From contig NZ_PPSL01000003.1 in assembly GCF_002954265.1 (NCBI RefSeq), forward strand, positions 310,001 to 374,000: a stretch of DNA of 64,000 nt, in the 5' to 3' direction. The notes beneath the pieces were generated by a model. It was not told the DNA's origin. It saw only the letters and a list, made by a program, of their open reading frames with translations, and ran no database searches. Shown here in pieces: positions 1-9,578 of this stretch. How positions within the stretch are numbered: position 1 is the stretch's first letter; every line of letters begins with the position of its first letter. Made by a program: the position numbers and the translations under genes. The stretch comes from Flavipsychrobacter stenotrophus. GTDB lineage: Bacteria > Bacteroidota > Bacteroidia > Chitinophagales > Chitinophagaceae.

Positions 1-41
1 ACCTGCTTCATCTGCCTGACTGTTAAGCGGGCTTGCTACAT

Positions 42-49
42 TAACTTTG
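42..49 (+). promoter_or_regulatory. candidate -7 box (TAACTTTG)
   Basis: TAACTTTG matches the Bacteroidota -7 consensus TAnnTTTG and lies 17 bases before the ATG at 67. No convincing -33 TTTG is visible within the few bases available upstream. Confidence 0.45.
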
Positions 50-66
50 CCTTACAAATATAGAAT

Positions 67-972
67 ATGAAGAAACTATTATTACTATGTACAGCTACTT
101 TGGCATTGCAATCTATTAGCTATGCACAACAATTGTATACCCGTATTGGCTTGGGTTATGCAATACCACAGGCGGGGCAAACTATGGATGGTACTGCAAC
201 TCCCTATAATGGATCAGCGGTAAATTCATCTCCGGCAGGCAACACAACGTATAGTTTGAAAAATATGTCTTTTGGGGCTGGTGTTCATGGCGATCTGGGA
301 TTCGGGTACATGTTCAATAAACATGTTGGTATTGATGTGTCGCTCGATTTCCTTCTTTCTGCCAAACAATATACAGGTACAATAGGCAATGTATTGGTAG
401 ATAGTGTGCCATCTAACGTTAACATGAACCAAAAGGGAAAATGTACTTTATTTATCCCTGCATTGGTGTTACAGTCTGATGGGGAGAAGATGAATCTTTA
501 TACAAGAGTAGGTATCGCGTTGCCTTTGCGTAGCCGAGTTACGTGGGATGAGGTGTACGTAAACCTACCGGGAACAGGAGCGACAGAAGTTGTTGACTTT
601 ACCTGGGAAATTAAAAACAAACTATCGTTGGGGTTGACCGCAGCTGTAGGCGCAAAATTCGCGGTAAATAATAAAATGAAATTTTGGTGTGAAATGGGCT
701 TCCTCTCTTTTGCTCCATATGCCAAAGAGGCTAATCTTACAGAGGTAAGTGTAAACGGGCAAGGAGGCTATTTAAACCAGATATCTTCGGCCCAGCGGGT
801 GATTACGTATAGCACCGCGTTTACCGGCAGAACAAATGACTTTTTTCACCAACCGGCCTATTCGCAGCCATTCAGTAACTTTTCTATTAATGCAGGTCTG
901 AGTTTCGATCTCCAAAATAATGGCAGGGGCAGGCAGAGAGGCAAGAATGATGTGAAGTCGAGAAGAAGATAG
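67..972 (+). CDS. outer membrane beta-barrel protein
   Basis: A 301-residue secreted protein. It begins with a clear signal peptide (MKKLLLL..., cleavage expected after SYAQ near residue 21). The mature part alternates short amphipathic strands with glycine/asparagine turns (for example YTRIGLGYAIP, GVHGDLGFGYMF, SLGLTAAVGAKF, FSINAGLSFDLQ), as expected of an 8-to-12-strand outer-membrane barrel of the OMP_b-brl type. A basic tail (RGRQRGKNDVKSRRR) follows the last strand, which is unusual because barrels normally end on an aromatic residue. Family assignment is by pattern, not a specific motif, and the ligand is unknown. It stands alone, with its own promoter and a strong terminator after it. 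Confidence 0.75.
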   Translation: MKKLLLLCTATLALQSISYAQQLYTRIGLGYAIPQAGQTMDGTATPYNGSAVNSSPAGNTTYSLKNMSFGAGVHGDLGFGYMFNKHVGIDVSLDFLLSAKQYTGTIGNVLVDSVPSNVNMNQKGKCTLFIPALVLQSDGEKMNLYTRVGIALPLRSRVTWDEVYVNLPGTGATEVVDFTWEIKNKLSLGLTAAVGAKFAVNNKMKFWCEMGFLSFAPYAKEANLTEVSVNGQGGYLNQISSAQRVITYSTAFTGRTNDFFHQPAYSQPFSNFSINAGLSFDLQNNGRGRQRGKNDVKSRRR

Positions 973-995
973 AATTGCAGATTTTCCGACAAAGC

Positions 996-1027
996 AGAGG
1001 GCGCTGATAATTTTATCAGCGCCCTCT
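996..1027. terminator. bidirectional terminator
   Basis: A perfect 15-bp inverted repeat (AGAGGGCGCTGATAA and its complement) with a 2-base centre lies between two convergent genes. It has A-rich sequence on the left and T-rich sequence on the right, so it can serve the gene at 67-972 and the one at 1050-1481. Confidence 0.8.
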
Positions 1028-1049
1028 TATATTTTAATTATTTTCTATC

Positions 1050-1481
1050 TTATCGTAGTCTGTCCATTGATTTTACCAGCTTGTCATCTTTGCGAATACC
1101 GGCCATAGCCAGTATGATAAATATAAATGCAACAACCGGAAGCGCGGCACCTATCCAATAAGTACCATCTATAGCATTAGCCGGAACGAGGTTACCCACT
1201 TTTGCCAACATCATACTCAAGAATGTAGTAATGCTCAACAGAGATACCCCGCACATAGCCATTTGTTGCTTGCGCTTACGGAACATGAATATAGCAACAA
1301 GGGGCAGCAGAGTGATAACTATAGCTACAAGAAATGCCGGAAAAAAAGTATTCAGCCTGAGCTCATGCCATACTGTATCGCCGGCCTCGTGCCACCTGTA
1401 AAAAGGGACGATGAACAATAGCGCATTGAGCAAAGCGGCAATGAATAAAAACAGAGATTGTTTACGTTGTATCATATACAA
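1050..1481 (-). CDS. DUF4293 family membrane protein
   Basis: A 143-residue integral membrane protein with four hydrophobic helices at roughly residues 8-26, 47-67, 76-95 and 107-128. The N-terminus IQRKQSLFLFIAALLNALLF is the typical opening of the Bacteroidota-specific DUF4293 family, whose function is not known. The start could be the first Met or, more likely by comparison with the family, Met3 (1475). It lies 22 bases downstream of serS on the same strand, so the two are probably co-transcribed. Confidence 0.8.
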   Translation of the reverse strand: MYMIQRKQSLFLFIAALLNALLFIVPFYRWHEAGDTVWHELRLNTFFPAFLVAIVITLLPLVAIFMFRKRKQQMAMCGVSLLSITTFLSMMLAKVGNLVPANAIDGTYWIGAALPVVAFIFIILAMAGIRKDDKLVKSMDRLR

Positions 1482-1503
1482 TGATTGAAATAAGTTAAGT
1501 GGA

Positions 1504-2775
1504 TTAGCTGATCATGTCTTTGCCGAAGTAAGGTTGTAGCGCCGTAGGTATTTTTATACCCTCAGCTGTCTGGTTATTCTCTAAAAGACATGCCATGATA
1601 CGTGGCAAGGCCAGTGAGCTGCCATTTAAAGTATGCACCAACTGTGTTTTGCCATCAGCGCCCTTATAACGGATCTTCATACGGTTGGCCTGGAATACTT
1701 CAAAGTTAGATACAGAACTCACTTCCAGCCAGCGTTCCTGCGCGGCACTATATACCTCAAAATCGTACGTAAGTGCAGAAGTAAAGCTCATATCGCCACC
1801 ACAAAGACGGAGAATGCGATAAGGCAATTCCAGGCTTTGCAGCAATTTTTCAACGTGATTTACCATGCCTTCCAGCAGGTCATAGCTTTCGTTAGGGCGC
1901 GATAGCTGCACTATCTCCACTTTGTCAAACTGGTGTACACGGTTCAGTCCGCGTACATCCTTACCATAAGAACCAGCTTCGCGGCGGAAGCACGGAGAAT
2001 AGGCGGTCATCTTTACCGGTAATTCAGTTTCCGGAATGATAACATCGCGGTATATATTGGTAATAGGCACTTCGGCGGTTGGTATCAGATAGAAACCGTC
2101 TTCAGTACAATGGTACATCTGTCCTTCCTTATCGGGCAGCTGGCCTGTACCGTAGGCAGTGGCGGTATTCACCATAAATGGAGGGCAATATTCCTTGTAC
2201 CCTGCATCCATGTTGAAGTTCAGAAAATAGTTGATCAGTGCACGTTGTAATCTTGCACCCTGGCCCATAAATACAGGAAAGCCGCTGCCGGTTATTTTAT
2301 TACCCAATTCAAAATCTATCAGCTTGTACTTGTCGGCCAGCTCCCAGTGAGGCATGTTGTTGCTACCCAGTGATGGCATATCACCACCGCTGCGTACTAC
2401 TTCATTTTCTTCGGGTGTTTTACCGGCAGGCACGCTGCTATGCGGCAGATTAGGCAGGCGTACCAATGTATCGTTCAGTTCATTTTCAAGATCAGCAAGA
2501 TCCTGTGCTATCTGCTTTGTTCTTTCTTTATTGGCGGTTACCTGTGCTTTTAATACGTCTGCCTGATCTTTTTCACCTTTCACCATGTGCTGACTTATAG
2601 CTTTTGCGGCCGAATTAGCAGCAGCTGCATTGGAGTCATTTTCTACCTGCAAGGCTCTACGGCGTTCATCGAGGTTGATAATGGTATCAACAAGGTCCAT
2701 CTCCTTAAAGTTCTTCTTCTTCAGGCCTTCAAGTACCAGTTCTTTATTTTGTCTAAACAGTTGTATAGGTAACAT
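1504..2775 (-). CDS. serS: seryl-tRNA synthetase
   Basis: Class II aminoacyl-tRNA synthetase of 423 residues, the normal length. It charges tRNA-Ser in the cytoplasm. The N-terminal third (about 30-105) is the long antiparallel coiled-coil arm that grips the tRNA variable loop. The catalytic core has motif 2 (PCFRREAGSYGKDVRGL, about 261-277) with the ATP-binding arginines, and motif 3 (LNGSSLALPRIMACLLENNQ, near 385-404) with the conserved Arg. Start MLPIQLFRQNKELV is the usual family start. A TATCTTTG box lies 19 bases upstream. The DUF4293 gene follows closely. Confidence 0.97.
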   Translation of the reverse strand: MLPIQLFRQNKELVLEGLKKKNFKEMDLVDTIINLDERRRALQVENDSNAAAANSAAKAISQHMVKGEKDQADVLKAQVTANKERTKQIAQDLADLENELNDTLVRLPNLPHSSVPAGKTPEENEVVRSGGDMPSLGSNNMPHWELADKYKLIDFELGNKITGSGFPVFMGQGARLQRALINYFLNFNMDAGYKEYCPPFMVNTATAYGTGQLPDKEGQMYHCTEDGFYLIPTAEVPITNIYRDVIIPETELPVKMTAYSPCFRREAGSYGKDVRGLNRVHQFDKVEIVQLSRPNESYDLLEGMVNHVEKLLQSLELPYRILRLCGGDMSFTSALTYDFEVYSAAQERWLEVSSVSNFEVFQANRMKIRYKGADGKTQLVHTLNGSSLALPRIMACLLENNQTAEGIKIPTALQPYFGKDMIS

Positions 2776-2794
2776 ATATTGGTATAATTGAGCG

Positions 2795-2802
2795 CAAAGA
2801 TA
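2795..2802 (-). promoter_or_regulatory. candidate -7 box of serS
   Basis: Read on the minus strand this is TATCTTTG, an exact match to TAnnTTTG, 19 bases before the serS ATG. The -33 element is not clear. Confidence 0.5.
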
Positions 2803-2833
2803 ATGAATGGGGGGTAGAACATAGCCCTATGCC

Positions 2834-3976
<1,143 letters not shown>

Positions 3977-3990
3977 TTACTATCAAAATT

Positions 3991-4085
3991 ATATAATTTT
4001 TCCGTTTCAATGTTAATTTTACATATAATTTTTCCGTTTCAACATCTTTTTTACATATAATTTTTCCGTTTCAGCGTCTTTTTTA
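3991..4085. repeat. three direct repeats, 32-bp period, upstream of the AAA/DUF4143 gene
   Basis: ATATAATTTTTCCGTTTCA occurs at 3991, 4023 and 4055, exactly 32 bases apart, separated by 12-13 variable bases rich in T. The array sits between the ATPase start (3964) and pheS. On the ATPase strand each unit contains TGAAACGGAAAAATTATAT. Only three units are present and there is no CRISPR context, so an operator or promoter array is more likely. Confidence 0.85.
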
Positions 4086-4159
4086 ATTGAAATGCCATTT
4101 TGTACCTGCCACATGGTTATTGGCGAATGACCCGACAATCAACTCACAAATTTTCAACT

Positions 4160-4167
4160 TATATTTG
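4160..4167 (+). promoter_or_regulatory. -7 box of pheS
   Basis: TATATTTG, an exact TAnnTTTG, ends six bases before the pheS ATG at 4174. Transcription should therefore begin at or next to the start codon, which argues for a leaderless mRNA and against the longer reading frame beginning at 4087. Confidence 0.6.
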
Positions 4168-4173
4168 TGCCCT

Positions 4174-5202
4174 ATGGCATCCTTACAGGAGCAGATCCAA
4201 CAATACGAACAAGAGATAAAGGCAATAACTATTGCCAATGCCGCTGAGCTTGAAGATTTCCGTATTCGCTTTTTGGGAGCGAAGGGTATAGTAAAGCAGA
4301 TATTCGGCGAAATGAAGAATGTGCCTGCCGACCAACGTAAAGAGGCCGGACAGTTGCTTAATTCTTTCAAAATACTGGCTGAAGAAACATTTGAGTCATT
4401 TAAAGGGCTGCAGGTAGATACTAAAGCAAAAGGTCCGGCAATTGATAATACATTGCCCGGTACTCCATTGCCTATAGGTACTCGCCACCCGCTGCGTGTA
4501 GTGGAGAATAAGATCGTTTCCATTTTTGAGCGAATAGGTTTTAGCGTAGCTACCGGCCCTGAGATCGAAGATGACTGGCACAATTTCACCTCGCTGAACA
4601 TGCCTGAACATCACCCGGCAAGAGATATGCAGGACACCTTTTATGTATCTACCAATCCTGATTGGGTGTTACGAACGCATACTTCATCAACACAAGCACG
4701 CATACTTGAAACGGAACAGTTGCCTATAAGAGTGATATGTCCAGGCCGGGTATATCGCAATGAAACCATATCTGCCCGTGCACACTGCTTTTTCCATCAG
4801 TGCGAAGGGTTGTATGTAGATAAGAATGTATCGTTTGCTGATCTGAAGCAAACGCTTTACTACTTTGTAACAGAGATGTTTGGCGAAAATACCAAGGTTC
4901 GCTTCCGTCCATCTTACTTCCCGTTTACAGAGCCTAGTGCCGAAATGGACATTTCCTGCACTGTATGTGGTGGTAGCGGTTGCAACTTGTGCAAGCACAC
5001 CGGTTGGGTAGAGATACTGGGCTGTGGTATGGTGCACCCTAATATGCTCCGCAACTTTGGTATAGACCCTGAGGTGTATACCGGCTTTGCTTTCGGTATG
5101 GGTGTAGAGCGCATTACACAGGTAAAATACCAGGTAAACGATCTGCGCATGTATTCGCAGAATGATGTGCGTTTCCTGCGGCAATTTCAGGCAATAACTT
5201 AA
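4174..5202 (+). CDS. pheS: phenylalanyl-tRNA synthetase alpha subunit
   Basis: Catalytic subunit of the heterotetrameric (alpha2beta2) PheRS, 342 residues, normal length. The N-terminal coiled coil (about 1-85) is followed by the class II core: motif 2 region (RVYRNETISARAHCFFHQCEG), the phenylalanine-pocket strand FRPSYFPFTEPSAEMD (about 240-255), and motif 3 (FAFGMGVERITQVKY, about 315-330). The CxxC...CxxC stretch near 265-280 (CTVCGGSGCNLCKHTG) is common in the family. The start at 4174 (MASLQEQIQQ) is chosen because it matches the family and follows a TATATTTG box; the open frame extends 87 bases further upstream without family similarity. pheT is not in this window. Confidence 0.96.
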   Translation: MASLQEQIQQYEQEIKAITIANAAELEDFRIRFLGAKGIVKQIFGEMKNVPADQRKEAGQLLNSFKILAEETFESFKGLQVDTKAKGPAIDNTLPGTPLPIGTRHPLRVVENKIVSIFERIGFSVATGPEIEDDWHNFTSLNMPEHHPARDMQDTFYVSTNPDWVLRTHTSSTQARILETEQLPIRVICPGRVYRNETISARAHCFFHQCEGLYVDKNVSFADLKQTLYYFVTEMFGENTKVRFRPSYFPFTEPSAEMDISCTVCGGSGCNLCKHTGWVEILGCGMVHPNMLRNFGIDPEVYTGFAFGMGVERITQVKYQVNDLRMYSQNDVRFLRQFQAIT

Positions 5203-5228
5203 TGATTAAGTCATCTTCATAAATTTGA

Positions 5229-5254
5229 TGGGCAAGTTCAGCAGAGCTTGCCCA
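5229..5254 (+). terminator. hairpin after pheS
   Basis: Stem TGGGCAAG / CTTGCCCA with a 10-base loop, 27 bases after the pheS stop. The trailing T-run is weak, so this is a probable rather than strong terminator. Confidence 0.5.
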
Positions 5255-5336
5255 TTTACATTACTATTAGTGTGTAAAGGAGATTAAGGCAAAAATTTGT
5301 TTTTATCCCTATCTTTAAACTTCAACAGTCGATCTT

Positions 5337-6374
5337 TTGCGTCAAAAACTACGGATATCCTATGCCGTAAAATCATACCCGGGTTCCTTTGCGTTACTAC
5401 TACTAGTTGCGTTAGTGTCCGTATGCTTTCTAAGTGCTTGCGGAAGTAAGGGTAAGACCATTAGCGACATTGTATTCAGAGAACGGAAAAACAGGGAAAT
5501 AGATCGCCACCCCAAAATACCTAAAGATGAGATCATTCAGCAGGCTTCAAGCAGCAGGTTGTATAGCGAACTGAGGGAGTATTACAAGAAATCACTCCTT
5601 GAGCTGAAAGTGGCTACAGACAGGGATTGTGCTAAACTGGTTGTTGTTGTACTCACCATTGAAACCGGGAAATATGCCACACCCGCCAGCACTTTTGGTA
5701 TCCCGTTCATATTTATCACAACCGATAACATGGGTGTTGATTATTATGACCTCGCCAGGAAAATTGCAGAGAACGATGTAACTGAATTAACACAAACTAC
5801 CGAGGATGGTGTGTGGTCTAAAAAGGGTGCCGTTTTTATTGCCGATCAACTGGATTCTATCATCAGTAAATACAATGATCAGCGCAGTACAAAGAAATTT
5901 CCCGATGCTAAAAAGCCTGCAACCTTCGGTGATTTGCAGCCTAACCAGGACGAAATGATGTATGACTATGGCGATGCCCCCTATCACCTGAAGGTAAATT
6001 CTCAGGGGTTGCGCATGGACCACGACCTGCAATTTCCTAAAAAGAAACAAACCATATTGATACTAGGTGATGCAGAGGTTTTTAGTCCGCTGCTGAACAA
6101 TGAGGATATAGCGACGTCGATATTGCAGCGTAGGCATCCCGATAAAGAGATCATTAATGCAGGCGTGAATAATTATACAATGGACGATTACGCATCGCTC
6201 TACACTGAAAAGGCAAGATTTACCGAACCAGATATTGTAATTGTCTGCACAAATGGCGGCGACATTATAGAGCAATACTTCACCCAGCGCAACAAATATT
6301 CCCGTAGCAACAAGATCTACGAACCCAGCGACGCAGAGCTGCAATTCTATAATGAGTTTTACGGAAAGAGATAA
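5337..6374 (+). CDS. lipoprotein with degenerate SGNH-like domain
   Basis: A 345-residue protein. It has a long positively charged N-terminus, a hydrophobic stretch (SFALLLLVALVSVCF, about 17-31) and a lipobox LSAC, so it is probably a lipoprotein. The start is TTG; no better ATG is available before the signal. The C-terminal third has the order of an SGNH/GDSL hydrolase: a strand ending in GDAEVFSP where the family has GDS, then NAGVNNYTMDDY (block II-like) and DIVIVCTNGGDII (block III-like). The catalytic Ser is Ala here, and the protein ends before the usual DxxH block, so enzymatic activity is doubtful. The middle region (about 90-190) is not recognised. The DinB-like gene starts 15 bases later and may be co-transcribed. 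Confidence 0.65.
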   Translation: MRQKLRISYAVKSYPGSFALLLLVALVSVCFLSACGSKGKTISDIVFRERKNREIDRHPKIPKDEIIQQASSSRLYSELREYYKKSLLELKVATDRDCAKLVVVVLTIETGKYATPASTFGIPFIFITTDNMGVDYYDLARKIAENDVTELTQTTEDGVWSKKGAVFIADQLDSIISKYNDQRSTKKFPDAKKPATFGDLQPNQDEMMYDYGDAPYHLKVNSQGLRMDHDLQFPKKKQTILILGDAEVFSPLLNNEDIATSILQRRHPDKEIINAGVNNYTMDDYASLYTEKARFTEPDIVIVCTNGGDIIEQYFTQRNKYSRSNKIYEPSDAELQFYNEFYGKR

Positions 6375-6389
6375 CATAAACACATTGAT

Positions 6390-6935
6390 ATGTCAGCAGA
6401 TATTGAAGAACTGAAATACCCGATCGGTCGTTATACAAAACCTACCGGTGTTACACCTCACGACATTAAAGGATGGATAAGTGCGCTTAAGGCGCTACCC
6501 TTGTGGATGGATGCTTGTATAGAGAACCTTGATGTATACCAGCTGGAGACGCCGTACAGAGATGGCGGATGGACCATACAGCAGGTAGTACATCATGTGG
6601 CAGATAGCCACATGAATGCATACATAAGGCTGAAACTGGCACTTACCGAAGATGCCCCTACCATTACACCATACAAGGAAGAATTGTGGGCTGAAATGGT
6701 GGATACAAAAATAACTCCTGTCAACATTTCCGTTACCCTGCTTCATGCCGTACACAGGCGTATGATAGATATACTGGAGCACATGAAGGATGAGGATTGG
6801 GAGCGTACCTATTACCACCCGCAGTATCAGAAAACCTTTCCCGTGTGGGAAATGGCAGCCCTCTATGCATGGCATGGCAGGCACCACACCGAGCATATAA
6901 GGAGGTTAAGAGAAAGAATGGGTTGGGGGTATTAA
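6390..6935 (+). CDS. YfiT/BstA-type DinB-fold putative metal-dependent hydrolase
   Basis: A 181-residue cytoplasmic protein of the DinB/YfiT superfamily, a four-helix bundle that holds a divalent metal through three histidines. The ligands are visible in VVHHVADSHMN (about 67-77) and in the C-terminal helix WHGRHHTEHI (about 160-169). The opening LKYPIGRYTKPTGVTPHDI is typical of the YfiT branch, which includes bacillithiol S-transferases; others in the branch have unknown substrates. Length is normal. The substrate in this organism cannot be inferred. Confidence 0.85.
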   Translation: MSADIEELKYPIGRYTKPTGVTPHDIKGWISALKALPLWMDACIENLDVYQLETPYRDGGWTIQQVVHHVADSHMNAYIRLKLALTEDAPTITPYKEELWAEMVDTKITPVNISVTLLHAVHRRMIDILEHMKDEDWERTYYHPQYQKTFPVWEMAALYAWHGRHHTEHIRRLRERMGWGY

Positions 6936-7092
6936 AAGTAAAATCTTAAAACTAAAAAGATAAAACATGTCTTGTAAGTAACGGTAATGACATAGCTGGT
7001 TAGCTCTTAACCGTTTCGCTTATAAGGGAAAACAAGCACTAATTGCTATAATTGGAAATTGGTGCTTACTTTTAGCATACAAATCGTAGATC

Positions 7093-7590
7093 ATGAGTTC
7101 TTATTCTATTTTTATTTTCGCACATAGCCTGTTGCGCTATTTTGTGATCATACTTACACTGGTCGTTGCTGTGCAAAGTGTTATGGGCATGCAGAAGAAG
7201 GGTGCATTCAAAGCCGGTAATAAAAAAACAGCGCTTTTTATGATGATAGCCTGCGACCTGCAATTGTTGGTCGGTTTGGCAGTATTCTATCTGGGTAATC
7301 ATCTGCAGGCTATACAGCAAGGTGGTTTTATGAGCGATCACTCCAGTCGTTTTTATAACATGGAGCATCCGCTAAGCATGGTAATAGGTATTGTTTTGGT
7401 GCACCTGGCATATAGCACTGCGAAAAAGGCAATGGTCGATTCGACTAAGTTCAAACGTATGTTCTGGTTCTCATTTATTGCATTGGTATTGTTTGTAAAA
7501 CAAACGCCATGGCCATCTTCTAAAGATGTTGGCAGACCATGGTTGCCTGGTGTGGCAATGACCACTACCTCTAGCCCTGCACATGCTTAG
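7093..7590 (+). CDS. four-helix membrane protein, cytochrome-b-like family of Bacteroidota
   Basis: A 165-residue integral membrane protein with hydrophobic helices near residues 5-27, 44-66, 92-110 and 122-140. Histidines lie in or near helices (AHSLLRY, EHPLS, VHLAYS), which is why similar proteins are often labelled cytochrome B, but haem binding is not proven by these alone. The C-terminal tail is short and hydrophilic (TTTSSPAHA). Its stop overlaps the next gene by eight bases, which suggests translational coupling with the acyltransferase. Confidence 0.6.
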   Translation: MSSYSIFIFAHSLLRYFVIILTLVVAVQSVMGMQKKGAFKAGNKKTALFMMIACDLQLLVGLAVFYLGNHLQAIQQGGFMSDHSSRFYNMEHPLSMVIGIVLVHLAYSTAKKAMVDSTKFKRMFWFSFIALVLFVKQTPWPSSKDVGRPWLPGVAMTTTSSPAHA

Positions 7591-8320
7591 AAAGATACTG
7601 CAGCCCTTTTATACGCTTTACGTTATTGTCACGTTTGTGATCAGTATCCTTATTGCCTTACCTCTTATTGCCATCGTTAGCCTTGCCGATAATATGAAGG
7701 GGCGCAAGATCATTCACATGCTCATAAGAATGTGGAGCATAGTATGGCTATGGCTGATAGGCATGCCTGTAAAGGTAAAAGGTATGATACCCGAAGGCAG
7801 GCACATAATTGTAGCCAACCATATTTCTTACATGGATACGCTCATCATATTTCCGGCTATTTCATCCTACTTCAGGCCACTGGGCAAGAAGGAAATGAGT
7901 AAGGTGCCTGTGATTGGTTTTATCTATAAGCAGGTGGTGATACTTGTAGACCGCAGCAATGCGGTAAGCAGGGCGGTGAGTATGCGGCTTATGTGGCGTG
8001 TGCTGAGAAAAGAGGGCAATATTGTGATCTTTCCGGAAGGCACTTTTAATGAAACGGAAGATACTTTAAAGAGTTTTTATGACGGAGCCTTCAGGCTGGC
8101 CCTTAATACGCAGACAGATATTCTGCCGCTTATTCTACCCGATACTGTTGATCGCTGGCACTTCAGTGCATGGTGGAAGATATGGCCGGGTAAGAACAGA
8201 GCTGTTTTTTTAAAGCCGGTAAAAGTTGCCGGTATGAGGCAAGATCAGGTGGCCGAGTTGAAACAGGAGGTGTTCAGCAAGATGGAGGCTGAATTAGTGA
8301 AATATAAACAGGCGAAATAA
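7583..8320 (+). CDS. plsC: 1-acyl-sn-glycerol-3-phosphate acyltransferase
   Basis: A 245-residue membrane-associated acyltransferase that should acylate lysophosphatidic acid at position 2 in phospholipid synthesis. The PlsC signature is intact: NHISYMDT (His80 and Asp85, the HX4D catalytic pair) and FPEGT (150-154) for substrate binding. One long N-terminal hydrophobic segment (about 10-34) anchors it. Some PlsC-like proteins instead acylate ornithine lipids or lyso-lipids, so the exact acceptor is inferred. It overlaps the upstream membrane gene by 8 bases. Confidence 0.9.
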   Translation: MLRKILQPFYTLYVIVTFVISILIALPLIAIVSLADNMKGRKIIHMLIRMWSIVWLWLIGMPVKVKGMIPEGRHIIVANHISYMDTLIIFPAISSYFRPLGKKEMSKVPVIGFIYKQVVILVDRSNAVSRAVSMRLMWRVLRKEGNIVIFPEGTFNETEDTLKSFYDGAFRLALNTQTDILPLILPDTVDRWHFSAWWKIWPGKNRAVFLKPVKVAGMRQDQVAELKQEVFSKMEAELVKYKQAK

Positions 8321-8563
8321 GTTGTGGATGGGGGAATTTGAGTCATCAAAAAATGGAGTAGTGTGCGGAAAATGCTAAAAAATTTATGTAAAACCGCAAA
8401 AAATAACTATCATTGGCAGGATATATGGGGCTGGGGCGAAATAAATGCGTAAAAAATGAACAATTACAATTAAAAAAGCTGTTTTAATTATAAAAAATTG
8501 TGTGAAAGTTCTAATTTTATCGCTGCAACAATCCGTTACTTATAAAAATCATTAACCGAATAA

Positions 8564-9289
8564 ATGGTCTATATGCAAAAGGGTGTATTTAAAAGTGCTT
8601 CAAAGCTGGCAATAGTATTGTTGGCTGCTTTAAGTTTTCAATCTTACGGGCAGGATATCGTAAAAATAAGGAACCAGAATTTCACTTCTTACTTTTCTAA
8701 GTCTCAGCACCTTCCTGTATTGGTGGTTTATACGCTTACCCCTGAATTATTCAATTGCAGCAAGCAAAAAGGTGAAAGCGGTATTACTCTTGGCACAGAC
8801 CCTCAGCTTCCTGAATTCTCAGATCTTAAGGACGACTACAACAATACGCAGTTCGACCATGCGCAGATGATGGCTCCTGAAGAAAACACATGCGATAAAG
8901 ATGCTTACAGAGAGAGTTATTATTTCACTAACGTAATGCCAATGCCTAAGAATCTCTACAAATCTCTGTGGGAGAAATTGCAGCAGAAAGAAATGGCAAA
9001 AGCTAAGAAATACAAAAAGGTAAAAGTATTCTCTGGTACAGTAGGCCGTAACTGGATAATTGGTGCAGATAATAACATCATTGTTCCTGAGTATTGCTGG
9101 AAGGTAATATACATACCTAGCACAGACGAATATCTTTGCTACACATTCCACAACATCGAGCCTTACTTCGATAAGGACAAGCTGGAGTTGCACAAAGTAG
9201 ACATTAATACTATCGAATCTTTGGCCGGTGTACATTTCGTAAATGGTGTCATTTCTGCCAGCTATGTGTCACCTACTCCTAATAACTAA
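8564..9289 (+). CDS. secreted DNA/RNA non-specific endonuclease-like protein with altered active site
   Basis: A 241-residue secreted protein; the signal peptide ends near SYGQ (about residue 30). The layout follows the NUC (beta-beta-alpha-metal) nucleases: a strand, FDHAQMMAPEE (97-107) where active members have DRGH or DKGH, an Asn-containing FTNVMPMPKNL (121-131) matching the metal-binding Asn helix, a Trp-Glu pair (136-137), then VFSGTV and VPEYCWKVI, the usual late strand. The residue at the catalytic His position appears to be Gln101, so it may be inactive or use another base. The start could also be Met4. A strong terminator follows. Confidence 0.65.
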   Translation: MVYMQKGVFKSASKLAIVLLAALSFQSYGQDIVKIRNQNFTSYFSKSQHLPVLVVYTLTPELFNCSKQKGESGITLGTDPQLPEFSDLKDDYNNTQFDHAQMMAPEENTCDKDAYRESYYFTNVMPMPKNLYKSLWEKLQQKEMAKAKKYKKVKVFSGTVGRNWIIGADNNIIVPEYCWKVIYIPSTDEYLCYTFHNIEPYFDKDKLELHKVDINTIESLAGVHFVNGVISASYVSPTPNN

Positions 9290-9313
9290 GATTGAAAACT
9301 AAATTATATCTGG

Positions 9314-9343
9314 AACCGCTGCAAGAAATGCAGCGGTTTTTTT
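9314..9343 (+). terminator. rho-independent terminator
   Basis: Stem AACCGCTGCA / TGCAGCGGTT with a short AGAAA loop, followed by a run of Ts, 24 bases after the NUC-like gene. Confidence 0.85.
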
Positions 9344-9495
9344 ATTGAAATTTTCAGGCGTACGGCGCATTGTGTGCAAACGGGTTGCGGGCAATATACT
9401 AAATGATAGGTGTAGCAGTTCAATAACTAGAGGGATATTATTATGCAGATAATAATTTTTTAGAATAAAAATACGTCAAGCTTAATAATCCGCAT

Positions 9496-9526
9496 TTTGT
9501 TATTCGGTTGTTAATCTGCATATTTG
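9496..9526 (+). promoter_or_regulatory. candidate promoter of the histidine kinase
   Basis: TTTG at 9496-9499 and CATATTTG at 9519-9526 (one mismatch to TAnnTTTG), with a 19-base spacer, the spacing expected for the Bacteroidota sigma factor. The leader would be about 50 bases. Confidence 0.4.
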
Positions 9527-9578
9527 CTGCCGGCTCAGAAACACTAAACAATACTATAATTACCTGAAAACTTATTCA

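Noticed and set aside
3991-4085. Possible CRISPR array
   Set aside because: Only three units, 12-13-base AT-rich spacers, no cas genes; more like promoter-proximal repeats.
7033-7073. Imperfect inverted repeat AAGCACTAATT / AATTGGTGCTT before the gene at 7093
   Set aside because: One mismatch, no T-run, no matching copies elsewhere; could be a chance hairpin.
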